The notes: generated by a model not told the origin, from the letters alone. Positions 1 to 6,855 are shown, counted from the stretch's first letter. The stretch is DNA of 9,559 nt from an uncultured Lachnospiraceae bacterium (GCA_934320845.1 CAKRFU010000044.1:1-9559), one strand, 5' to 3'. Made by a program: numbers and translations.

Positions 1-167
1 TTGATCGGGGCATGGGTATGTTCCCTCTTGACCGGAGAATCATCCCAGCCATTCGCAAAAGAATGAAGTACCAGCCCTATCTTACCAAAGCGGGATCTCA
101 GATACTTTTCCTCCATCTGCGCCAGCTCACCAATGGTACGGATGCCCATGCTTTGCAAAGATCTTGT
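1..167 (-). pseudogene. Y-family DNA polymerase (UmuC/DinB-like), internal fragment
   Basis: The minus strand reads about 55 codons without a stop in the frame ending at base 3 and runs off the window. The peptide contains MGIRTIGELAQ, then YLRSRFGKIG, then FANGWDDSPVKRE. This is the pattern of the helix-hairpin-helix (thumb) region of Y-family translesion polymerases, just before the little-finger domain. The palm with its catalytic acidic residues would lie upstream and is absent; that place is taken by the RecG-like fragment. Reading backwards, the same frame meets TAA at 168-170 directly before T-R-S-L-Q-S-M-G, so the fragment has no start of its own. G+C looks higher than in the interior. 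Such polymerases are frequent in Clostridia conjugative elements. The family call is from motif memory; the truncation is seen directly. Confidence 0.72.
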
Positions 168-527
168 TTAGTCACGATGTACTACAGCATTAACAATTCC
201 CTCAAGCCATGGAAATTCTGGATATTCCGGTGTCTCAATAAATTTACCCGTTTTAATATCCTGAGTTATAAACACACGAAGCTGATCAGAAATATAGCTT
301 TTGGCTTCATCAATAATACGAAGAATCGGTAAATCAATGCTTTTATCTTTAATGATATTAAATTTATCTCCTACCTGTAGTTCTCTTCCATCAATGCGCA
401 AAAAGCGAACACGACAATTAGAATAAAACTGCATAATATTCTTAGCAAACAATAAAACTGCCGCATTAGTCAAATATTCCGTTCCTCCTTGTCTTATATC
501 ATGATTATCATATAATTTTCGCAACAA
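168..527 (-). pseudogene. RecG-like / AlbA_2-HATPase_c_4 regulator, internal fragment
   Basis: The 119-residue peptide contains LTNAAVLLFAKN, CRVRFLRIDG, NIIKDKSID and ends NAVVHRD. These are hallmarks of the middle of COG2865-type proteins ('ATP-dependent DNA helicase RecG-like' regulators), whose NAxxHRDY motif begins the HATPase_c_4 part. The N-terminal AlbA_2 domain is missing. The C-terminal half is lost exactly after HRD: the codon expected for Tyr reads TAA, and the sequence then becomes a Y-family polymerase. Family members usually exceed 350 residues. The frame could open at TTG 525-527, preceded by AAAGG at 536-540 with an 8-base gap and by a promoter-like pair, so a short product is possible. 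It would lack both functional ends, hence the pseudogene call. Confidence 0.75.
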
Positions 528-546
528 AAATACAACCTTTACTAAT

Positions 547-574
547 ATTATACTTAATCACAGATAAAATACAA
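547..574 (-). promoter_or_regulatory. promoter-like pair before the RecG-like fragment
   Basis: On the minus strand TTGTAT (569-574) and a perfect TATAAT (547-552) are 16 bp apart. They lie about 20 bases upstream of the TTG that opens the truncated RecG-like frame. In DNA this AT-rich such pairs arise by chance, so confidence is low. Confidence 0.3.
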
Positions 575-822
575 AATCAATTTGATCAGATGATAACACC
601 AACTGCCACTGAATTCATATTCAATAATACTAAAACGAATTAAATCAAAACTATTAAAAAGCTTTAATCTGGTCTCCATCCATCAATATTCATTTTGAGT
701 ATCGTGGCTCGTGATATCACATCTAATCTCATAATTTTATTTTATCTATTCATTTACCATGTATTAATTTCATACTGAATAACATAAAGTTATAACAACT
801 TTTATTAAACTAAATTTCATCA

Positions 823-850
823 ATACAGGCAAACAAGGAGAAACCTGTAT
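823..850 (-). repeat. inverted repeat downstream of the MFS gene, possible weak terminator
   Basis: ATACAGG (823-829) and CCTGTAT (844-850) form a perfect 7-bp stem around a 14-base loop, 29 bases past the stop codon of the MFS gene. On the minus-strand transcript it is followed by TGATGAAATTT and not by a run of U. It is therefore at best a weak or Rho-assisted terminator or an mRNA-stabilising hairpin. Confidence 0.35.
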
Positions 851-879
851 CTACGTTACTTGTAGAAAAATTTATCTTA

Positions 880-2172
880 CTATTGGTCTAACTCTTTTAT
901 TGCAGGATTACATTTCAAAATTGTTAATGCAGCAATTCCGATTAATCCAGCAATAACAAATATTAATCCTATTCCTGAGCCATTCTGTCGTCCAACAAAA
1001 AAAGTTATAATATTTTTACCCAAAAACCTTTTTTTCATAAATGGCTCAAAAATATAATCAGCCAACATTCCGCCACTTAAAAAGCCTAATGGTGTTAATG
1101 CTTGTGTAATCATACCTTGTAACGAAAAAATACGTCCCTGCATAGATGCATCAACTTTTTCTCTGATAATTATTGTCTGATATGTATGATATATAGGACT
1201 TCCAAAACAACCAATAAATACAACAATGCACCAACAGACAAGATTTCTCCCCATTCCAAACAATGTAATTCCAATCAGACACATATAACTGCCAAAATAC
1301 ATTATCGGCAACTTTTTCTTTGGCTGTTCTATGATTGACAATATGACACTTGCCACTATACAGCCTATTGCCATAAATGATGAAACAATTCCCACTATTG
1401 TTTCATTATTGTTTGTTCTCGCTAATAGAAGTGATGTAAACATGCCATCAAATGAAATTGCACCTATAAATTCCAAAATACAATACATAATTAAAAGCAT
1501 CAAAATCGGTCTATTGCCACTTATAAAATCAATTCCTTCTTTCAATCCATTCCATATTTCCGAAAATGATGATTGACTATCAGAAGCGATTTCATCAGGT
1601 ATCTGCACAACAAATAATAACGCTAAAAATGCAAATACAAATGTACATAAATCAACTATTAAAATCCATTGCAACCCAAACACATTAAGAATTGATGTTG
1701 CCAAAATCGGTTGAAATATCCCAACCAATGCTCCCATTGTCGATTGAATCCCACCAATTCTCGCATAATCTTTTTGCTCCACCAATAATGTGACAGCAAC
1801 TTGAGAAGCAGGGTTTTGAAATGCATTCATAAATCCATTGATTATATTTACCAGACACAATACATATAACTGTAAATGTCCCACAATATAACAACTCAGG
1901 AGAATTACAGACCCCACTGCTGCAGTCGAATCACAAATAAGCATAATTTTTTTCTTATTTGTTTTATCAACAACAGCCCCCCCGAAAAGACTTACAATTA
2001 AATAAGGAACCGTACTGCAGATTGCAAGTAAAGATGATGACATAACCTGTCCGCTGTTAGAATACATCCAAATAACAGTTGCAAAACCAGTCATTGAAGT
2101 TCCTAATTCTGATACTGTCTGGCTAATAAAAAAAATCATAAAATTATACATCTTATTTTCTGTTTTATTCAT
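880..2172 (-). CDS. MFS drug efflux transporter (MefA-like / DHA3-type)
   Basis: This 430-residue membrane protein belongs to the major facilitator superfamily and would export small molecules from the cytoplasm in exchange for protons. It is hydrophobic throughout, with about twelve membrane segments. The loop after segment 2 has the motif A pattern GGAVVDKTNKKK (residues 64-75). NPASQVAVTLLV (about 120-131) and the long cytoplasmic loop near 190-215 resemble macrolide-efflux-like MFS proteins. Length is normal for the family and no break is seen. ATG at 2170-2172 is preceded by GAAAGGGC (2178-2185), a reasonable ribosome binding site. The gene lies 158 bases downstream of a same-strand WYL regulator, with its own likely promoter and a palindrome in the gap, which suggests local control of an efflux pump. 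The substrate cannot be told from sequence. Confidence 0.85.
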   Translation of the reverse strand: MNKTENKMYNFMIFFISQTVSELGTSMTGFATVIWMYSNSGQVMSSSLLAICSTVPYLIVSLFGGAVVDKTNKKKIMLICDSTAAVGSVILLSCYIVGHLQLYVLCLVNIINGFMNAFQNPASQVAVTLLVEQKDYARIGGIQSTMGALVGIFQPILATSILNVFGLQWILIVDLCTFVFAFLALLFVVQIPDEIASDSQSSFSEIWNGLKEGIDFISGNRPILMLLIMYCILEFIGAISFDGMFTSLLLARTNNNETIVGIVSSFMAIGCIVASVILSIIEQPKKKLPIMYFGSYMCLIGITLFGMGRNLVCWCIVVFIGCFGSPIYHTYQTIIIREKVDASMQGRIFSLQGMITQALTPLGFLSGGMLADYIFEPFMKKRFLGKNIITFFVGRQNGSGIGLIFVIAGLIGIAALTILKCNPAIKELDQ

Positions 2173-2262
2173 ATTTTGCCCTTTCGTTTTCTACAACTAC
2201 ATTATCACAGAACCTGCTACATTTAATTATAAAAGCTTACTGTGTTTAATGTTTAATTATTA

Positions 2263-2283
2263 TTACCACATCCTGCCCTTTCT
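2263..2283 (-). promoter_or_regulatory. possible two-codon leader ORF (Met-Trp-stop) upstream of the MFS gene
   Basis: The minus strand reads AGAAAGGGCAGG followed at once by ATG TGG TAA TAA. The 9-base string GAAAGGGCA (2274-2282) recurs exactly in the ribosome binding site of the MFS gene (2177-2185). The gap between the purine-rich core and this ATG is short. It could be a minimal leader in the transcript from the promoter at 2308-2316, or a chance repeat. Confidence 0.2.
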
Positions 2284-2307
2284 ATATTCACTTTTGCCTT
2301 TAAGCTC

Positions 2308-2316
2308 ATTATATCA
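2308..2316 (-). promoter_or_regulatory. extended -10 promoter for the MFS gene
   Basis: The minus strand reads TGATATAAT, a perfect TGnTATAAT extended -10. It lies 136 bases upstream of the MFS start and just outside the WYL gene. No good -35 box exists; the expected place (about 2331-2336) falls in the centre of the 2319-2346 palindrome. Transcription would begin near 2301 and give a leader of about 130 bases. Confidence 0.5.
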
Positions 2317-2318
2317 AT

Positions 2319-2346
2319 TAATTACGACAACTAGCTGTCGTAATTA
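2319..2346. promoter_or_regulatory. 28-bp palindrome, candidate operator
   Basis: TAATTACGACA (2319-2329) and TGTCGTAATTA (2336-2346) are perfect 11-bp inverted arms around ACTAGC. The palindrome contains the last codons and TAG stop of the WYL regulator and covers the -35 region of the promoter at 2308-2316. The minus-strand transcript has no U-run after it, which argues against an ordinary intrinsic terminator. It fits an operator for a dimeric regulator of the efflux gene, with the adjacent WYL protein an obvious candidate; a mRNA hairpin at the end of the regulator gene is the alternative. Confidence 0.45.
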
Positions 2347-3251
2347 GATAAAAATTTTTCTGCAGTATCAATTAACTCCTTTTTATATTCCTCTGGTGCC
2401 ACTACTTTTACACGATTTCCAAAACTTAATAAAAGTGCCCTCCATAAACGTTCCTTTGCCGGTACACTAATAAAAATTCTGCACATTCCATCAATCATTT
2501 TCTCTATTGGACAATCCGGAAAATACTCTTGTATCAAATTACTTTCCTGCTCTTTAAAATGTACTTCTATGTTTATACATGTTTTATAATAATTTTGTTC
2601 ACTTTCTTTCATATGAACTTCTATATCTCCATGGTCTATAAAAGATTTTCTATTTAATATTTCAACATTTCCCATTCTTGCAACTTTAAAAGTATAATAT
2701 TGCTCTTTTTCATCATTATACGCAAAAAGATACCACGCATACCATTTGTAATGTATTGCTAAAGGTTCAACCGTCAAATCAGATTCTTTTCCACTGGCGT
2801 TTCTATAATGAAAATAAATATATCTTTTTTCTGTTATCGCATGCTCCAATATTTTATTAACATCTTGAACCCGTTGATTCTCTTTTGTCACACCAAAGTC
2901 CCAAAAAATCTTTTGTCCGCCTTCTTTTCCAATAATCGTATTATATTTTTGAATTATTGACTCCAATGTATGATTAGTATATGAAGTTGATAAACTTTCC
3001 AATGCTTTAATAATTATCTGCTGTTCATCACTTTTAATATTGGTATTTTTCAATTTATATGTAGGCAAAATAGAATACCCACCATTTTTTCCATTATCTG
3101 AATATATAGGTATGCCGGAAGAAGCAATATTTACCATGTCCCGCTGGATTGTCCTGACAGACACATTATATTTTTCAGCTAAAGTTTTCGCTGAAACCTT
3201 GTCATGATTTATAAGATAAATTATTATTCCAAGTATTCTGTCAATTTTCAT
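2331..3251 (-). CDS. HTH-WYL domain transcriptional regulator (YafY/PafC-like)
   Basis: This 306-residue cytoplasmic DNA-binding regulator has an N-terminal winged helix-turn-helix (residues 1-65). In it VSAKTLAEKYNVSVRTIQRD is the recognition region and IYSDNGKNGGY the wing. A WYL ligand-sensing domain spans about 135-215, with the core YAWYLFAYND (171-180) and the conserved F-K-V-A-R-M strand (188-193). A WCX-like C-terminal part follows to about 300. WYL proteins usually sense a nucleotide-like or other ligand; the ligand here is unknown. Length is typical and the frame is intact. ATG 3249-3251 is preceded by only a weak AGG 10 bases away. The gene lies directly upstream of the MFS gene on the same strand and may control it. 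Confidence 0.88.
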   Translation of the reverse strand: MKIDRILGIIIYLINHDKVSAKTLAEKYNVSVRTIQRDMVNIASSGIPIYSDNGKNGGYSILPTYKLKNTNIKSDEQQIIIKALESLSTSYTNHTLESIIQKYNTIIGKEGGQKIFWDFGVTKENQRVQDVNKILEHAITEKRYIYFHYRNASGKESDLTVEPLAIHYKWYAWYLFAYNDEKEQYYTFKVARMGNVEILNRKSFIDHGDIEVHMKESEQNYYKTCINIEVHFKEQESNLIQEYFPDCPIEKMIDGMCRIFISVPAKERLWRALLLSFGNRVKVVAPEEYKKELIDTAEKFLSNYDS

Positions 3252-3331
3252 TTCTATTACCTAATATGAAGAAATCTCTTGTTGATAGCACTCTTTCAAG
3301 AAATCACTGCAAATTATTCCTTTCTAAAAAA

Positions 3332-3360
3332 TATATATTATAATTTTAATTCATATTCAA
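3332..3360 (-). promoter_or_regulatory. candidate promoter of the WYL regulator
   Basis: On the minus strand TTGAAT (3355-3360) and TATATA (3332-3337) are 17 bp apart, about 80 bases upstream of the WYL start codon. A perfect TATAAT overlaps at 3337-3342, so the exact -10 is uncertain. Placement is sensible, but the AT-rich setting makes chance matches common. Confidence 0.4.
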
Positions 3361-3449
3361 CATTGCAACAACACCAATTTTATTTTTCCTGACACATCTA
3401 TTCTCAATAACATCTTATGCATTCCAACTTAAAGCCAAAATATCTAAAA

Positions 3450-3487
3450 TCAAAAAGTTGCCACTATTTTTCTATAATGACAACTTT
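3450..3487 (-). terminator. intrinsic terminator after the flavodoxin/SDR genes
   Basis: On the minus strand AAAGTTGTCATTAT (3487-3474) pairs with ATAGTGGCAACTTT (3467-3454) as a 14-bp stem with two G-U pairs and a 6-base loop. It is followed by TTGATTTT, giving a U-rich tail that merges with the stem foot. It begins about 50 bases past the SDR stop codon and would end the flavodoxin-SDR transcript before the WYL promoter. Confidence 0.6.
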
Positions 3488-3537
3488 AAATTTAATATTT
3501 AAATTAATAAATTTTTTCCCAGACTTAACTATTTTCC

Positions 3538-4377
3538 CTAACTATTACTCGGCTTAAGCGGACCATAATAATAAGATGATGTCGCACCTCCGTCAATAAG
3601 AAATGTAGAGCCTGTAATAAATGCACCTTTATCACTCATCAAAAGTTCTGCTACATTTGCCACTTCATCTGCAGTTCCCGGTCTTCCTGCCGGGCATTTT
3701 GCAAACATATTCTTGTAGAAATCGCCTCTTGGTCCGTTAAACTCATCAATTGCAAGCGGTGTCACGATGATTTTTGGAGCAATATCATTTAATCTTGCGC
3801 CACGTTTACCCTATTCTACCGACTGCGCCATTACACGCTTCTCATTGCAGCGTTTTGCCATCTGATAAGCATGAAGCGTATCTTTGATATTTTCCGGCTG
3901 TAAAATTTCAAGTTCTAACAATTCTTCAGTCGGTGTTATTGCAAGTTCTTCATCCTCTTCTTTCGTAAGCTGAGGCATTCTCCAACCAAACTGACTGGAA
4001 ATGGTAACTCCACAACCGCCTTCTGCGATTACTTTTCCGACTTCTTCCAATAAAACAGCAGTTCCATACAAATCAACTTTTAAGATTGCTTCAATTGGTG
4101 CCTGACTTGGTGAAACTCCTGCTCCGTTTACAAGCATTTTGATTTCTCCATATTCTTTTGATTTTGCAATCAGTGACAAAATTGACTCTCTTGAAGAAAT
4201 ATCCGTCTCTGCGGGTTCTACATCAAATCCTGCATTATTCATGATTTCCGCAATCGCTTTTGCATTATCTATATTTTTATCACCCATAACAATTTTCATG
4301 CCATAGCCCACTCGTCTTGCAATTGCCATGGAAATCTGTCCTGCTCCTGTTACAATCATTACATCTTTTTTGCTCAT
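3538..4377 (-). pseudogene. short-chain dehydrogenase/reductase, broken by in-frame amber codon
   Basis: Two stretches in the same frame (4377-3814 and 3810-3538) are separated only by TAG at 3811-3813. Together they give about 279 residues, a normal length for this SDR group. Visible are the Rossmann start VTGAGQIS (9-16), the NAG-type NGAG (84-87), serines 127-128, and the catalytic pair YQMAK (Y171, K175). After the stop come PKIIVTPLAIDEF and the C-terminal GAFITGSTFLIDGGA. The stop replaces a residue I expect to be Trp (TGG to TAG) in the -WGKRGAR- segment. Other conserved positions also look changed: the third nucleotide-loop Gly is Ser16, NAAG is NGAG, and the usual PG after the amber site is PK. 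The gene ends 38 bases below the truncated flavodoxin and has lost the expected promoter. The real stop is also TAG, so amber is a true stop here. Confidence 0.85.
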
Positions 4378-4415
4378 AGCCGTTTACTCATTTTCTAATA
4401 TAAATTCAGTCCCAT

Positions 4416-4760
4416 TTATTTTATATTTTCCTTAGCCCAGTCAGCTACTGCCGTTTCCGCATTTCCTGCGTCCGCACCATGTACTGCAATGCCTGCTCCA
4501 AAAACAGCACCCTTACAGATTTTTCTAAGGTCACGTTCACTGTTTCCAAGTCCACTTCCTTCATGTGTCATAAGTGCCATTACTTTCTTTCCTGTAAAAT
4601 CAAGTTTTTCAAGCTGGGTAAATACAGCCACCGGATAAGTTCCCCACCAGCATGGGTCACAAATGAAAATATTGTCGTAATCTGCAATATTAGAAAGATA
4701 ATGCTTCAACTCCGGCCTTGCAATCAATGACCAAAGACGTGCCTTTTCCGATGCATACAA
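4416..4760 (-). pseudogene. flavodoxin family protein, N-terminally truncated
   Basis: The 114-residue frame has the flavodoxin core after the FMN phosphate loop: ADYDNIFICDPCWWGTYPVAVFTQLEKLDF (about 27-56), MTHEGSGLG and a C-terminal helix ending ADWAKENIK. A full flavodoxin of this type has about 160 residues and begins with a strand plus a T/S-rich FMN phosphate-binding loop. That part is absent, and the frame instead runs into the start of a LysR fragment on the other strand. The ATG at 4758-4760 is only the first Met in the remaining frame. The gene is followed after 38 bases by the SDR pseudogene, so both were probably one redox operon. Without FMN-loop residues and promoter it is unlikely to work. 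Confidence 0.8.
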
Positions 4761-4767
4761 TAACTTA

Positions 4768-5172
4768 GTGCTTGCTGAAAGTAAAATTTATATTGAACTT
4801 TCCTCCAAAAATCCTCTCAGCAAGTTAAACTCACTTGAGGCAAATGACTTAAAAAATACACCTTGTATTCTTATAATCAATCAAAGCGGACAAAAAGAAG
4901 AACAAGATTATTACGAAAATATCATCGGATTACAGGGAGACTTTCTCTTTGCAGATACCATGCAGGAAGCACGGCTTAAAATTATAACCGGGCAGGGATA
5001 CATGCCTGTAGATGTAATCGGTGAACAGGTCTGGTTTGATACTTCCGTCAGCAGAATACCACTTGTAAGAAACCAGTCCCCTGTCAAAAAAGTCTACTGT
5101 GCATTCTGGAAAAAAGACAATTCCGGATATTATATTGAAGAATTTGCGCAAATGCTTAAATCCTGTTTCTAG
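4768..5172 (+). pseudogene. LysR-family regulator, C-terminal fragment
   Basis: The plus-strand frame encodes 134 residues resembling the second half of a LysR substrate-binding domain. IYIELSSKNPLSKLNSLEA matches the usual strand followed by HPLA and a 'DL' helix. TPCILII and the segment GDFLFADTMQEARLKIITGQGYMPVDV match the effector-site helix and strand. The N-terminal winged HTH, linker and first half of the effector domain (about 160 residues) are missing. Just upstream is the cut end of the divergent flavodoxin. A GTG at 4768 could open the frame, but no ribosome binding site is convincing. In intact form this regulator probably stood divergent to the flavodoxin/SDR operon and controlled it. 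Confidence 0.72.
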
Positions 5173-5253
5173 TGTAATGTAAATTAAATAAACAGCCGCT
5201 TCGTTATTATTTTCTAATTTTGTGCATGTTTTTTGTACATGATGATGTTTCTC

Positions 5254-5823
5254 TTAATGTGATTTATTATAATCAAGTATCGCCTGCACTATTGCCTTTG
5301 CCACATCATTTTTGCGCTTTTTATATAGTGCCGCATCGTCAGGATCAGATACAAAACATACTTCAATCAGCAATGCCGGCTTTGTTGTTTTATTTAAAAA
5401 CCATAAATCAGAAGTTGTTTTTACACCTCTGTTTCTAAATCCCACTTTTGATATGCGGCCGCATATTCTTTTAGCCAGTTCCCCTCTTATTGCTGAAGTA
5501 TTTTTTACCCATACCTCAGTTCCCATTGTCTTTCCATCACGTTTTCTCTGATGGTCAGCCGAATTAAAATGTATGGAAATATCTATATCTCTAACTTTTG
5601 AATTACATTTTGCACATATTTTTCTAAGCACATCCCGCTGGCTTGTTCCGTTATTTACCGTACAATCATATGCCTTAATCCCATTCTTTTTCAGCAAATT
5701 TACTACCTTCTTAGTAATAATTCTATTCTCCCTGCTCTCATCAATATAATCACTGGCGCCACTGGCAATTTTCCCTGCCGGGTTGTGGCCTCCGTGTACC
5801 GTTACAGCTTTTATCTTTGCCAT
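5254..5823 (-). CDS. phage-type N-acetylmuramoyl-L-alanine amidase (endolysin, Amidase_3)
   Basis: This 189-residue peptidoglycan hydrolase would cleave the bond between N-acetylmuramic acid and L-alanine. The zinc-amidase pattern is complete: VHGGHN (His13), an acidic ligand in DESRENR (Glu29 or Glu32), DISIHFNSA (His85), and the catalytic Glu154 in LLIEVCFVSD. There is no signal peptide and no C-terminal wall-binding repeat, so it is a bare catalytic domain, shorter than many endolysins. It follows a holin gene by 26 bases, the standard lysis order. ATG 5821-5823 has a GGGG-rich ribosome binding site 8 bases upstream. No other phage gene is seen, so this is an isolated lysis cassette. Confidence 0.88.
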   Translation of the reverse strand: MAKIKAVTVHGGHNPAGKIASGASDYIDESRENRIITKKVVNLLKKNGIKAYDCTVNNGTSQRDVLRKICAKCNSKVRDIDISIHFNSADHQRKRDGKTMGTEVWVKNTSAIRGELAKRICGRISKVGFRNRGVKTTSDLWFLNKTTKPALLIEVCFVSDPDDAALYKKRKNDVAKAIVQAILDYNKSH

Positions 5824-5849
5824 ACCATTTCCCCACTTTCCCCGTAAAT

Positions 5850-6080
5850 TTAATCCCTACACTTTACCTCTGGAATTCCTGCAACAGATGTCAGAATACT
5901 TACTACTCCCGCAACAACGGCTGAAGATGCCGTAAGTTTCCAATCAACAGTCTCCAAGGTACTCCCAACCGCAATAACCGAAACTGCTGTCTGTGCCATT
6001 GTTTTGACTGCTCTTATCGCAGCAGAAGCAAACCATTTTTTTGTATCAATATTTCCTTTAAAAACACAGTTTTTAAGCAT
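5850..6080 (-). CDS. phage holin, r1t type
   Basis: This 76-residue membrane protein has two hydrophobic segments (about 17-42 and 48-70), an N-terminal KKWFASAAIRAVKTMAQT start and the ending VSILTSVAGIPEV. This is typical of the r1t-like holin family, in which the short loop holds an acidic-aromatic pair (here TVDWK). It would form pores that release the endolysin encoded just downstream. ATG 6078-6080 has only a weak AGAG ribosome binding site 10 bases upstream. Tail and structural genes normally precede such a holin; here a truncated acetyltransferase lies upstream instead. Confidence 0.82.
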   Translation of the reverse strand: MLKNCVFKGNIDTKKWFASAAIRAVKTMAQTAVSVIAVGSTLETVDWKLTASSAVVAGVVSILTSVAGIPEVKCRD

Positions 6081-6151
6081 GGATTTAATCTCTTTTTATT
6101 ACTATTATTATTAGTAAAATCGGGATGTGTGTGTACTTTTGAGCTAAATTA

Positions 6152-6826
6152 TTACATATAGCAAATAATGTGCCATATAAAAAGCTGCACCAAAAAAACA
6201 TTCAATTCAATGGAACAGCCCATATCCCTTGCATAATACACATTTTCCATATCTGCTGTATAAAACATCTGCAAGCCAAATTTATTTAGATGCTCTAGCG
6301 AGGAATTAACTGCACTGCGGCGAACCATATCCATATATTTCTGTTTCATCTGCTCATCTGCTGTATTTACCGGCATGAAAATTTCTCCTGCTGATTTTCT
6401 CATGCAAAACTCATTTTTTACCAAATAGCGATACTCTGTTTCTTCAGAAAAGCCACACTTGTTATAAAAGTCTACAGCATCCAGATTTGCAAACAGATAA
6501 AATCCATCACAGCCATCCTTGTACTGTTTTACCACATGATCCATCAGTTTTTTCGCCAATCCCTGTCTGCGGTATGCCTCATCAGTCATTACTGTTCCAA
6601 TCTGTATGTAATTCCTCTCTACACCATTCTGAAGAAAGGTCATGCTGTTTGCGGATACATTGGAAATTATTTTTCCATCCTCAATAAATGAATATGGAAT
6701 ATAATCTCCCTCAAAATATCCCCCTGTCACCCAGTCTTCAAAATCAAATCCAAATGTTTTCTTTGTTAAATCGTTTAAAGCGTGGCGCAGTGTATCGTCA
6801 CGCATGTAATCACTTACTAATTCCAT
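6152..6826 (-). pseudogene. GNAT acetyltransferase with likely lost C-terminus
   Basis: The 224-residue frame starts at ATG 6824-6826 with a good AGAGGA site 9 bases upstream. Its GNAT domain has TVMTDEAYRRQGLAKKLMD (78-96), where R86-R87-Q88-G89-L90-A91 forms the acetyl-CoA pyrophosphate loop, and DAVDFYNKCGF (116-126) as motif B. A second domain begins near 140. Homologues I remember continue beyond 260 residues after a YYA-D-(x)-C segment with an acidic strand. Here the sequence after C204 (near 6215) becomes a hydrophobic stretch ending IWHIICYM, unlike the family. This suggests a deletion or frameshift near 6215, next to the orphan lysis genes. The catalytic domain is complete, so partial activity is possible. 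Substrate unknown. Confidence 0.65.
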
Positions 6827-6855
6827 GTTTTAAGTTTCCTCTATGAAAATACACT

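Larger units (their letters stand above)
528..879. other. AT-rich non-coding gap
   Basis: I see no credible gene in these 352 bases on either strand. Minus-strand frames are very short, for example a 22-codon frame across 682-750, and resemble no family. The gap holds the promoter-like pair at 547-574, a 10-bp perfect palindrome GTGATATCAC at 711-720 and an inverted repeat at 823-850. It lies between a gene fragment and the end of the MFS gene, so it may include decayed sequence. Confidence 0.6.

Noticed and set aside
12..332. Plus-strand open frame of 106 codons at the left end
   Set aside because: It lies opposite the two recognisable minus-strand fragments, spans their junction, and its peptide has no domain-like pattern. 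It is a shadow frame.
711..720. Perfect 10-bp palindrome GTGATATCAC
   Set aside because: It is short, isolated, and not linked to a promoter or gene start. Palindromes of this size are expected by chance over 9.5 kb.
2319..2346. Intrinsic terminator of the WYL gene
   Set aside because: The stem is long, but no U-run follows on the minus strand and a consensus -10 box starts right after it, so an operator or hairpin role is preferred.
3811..3813. Amber codon read as pyrrolysine or another recoded residue
   Set aside because: TAG is the ordinary stop of the MFS, WYL and LysR genes and the true end of the SDR gene in this same window, and the expected residue is Trp, one base away. A plain nonsense mutation is simpler.
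5220..5551. Plus-strand open frames opposite the amidase gene
   Set aside because: They are antisense to a gene with complete catalytic motifs and show no domain features.
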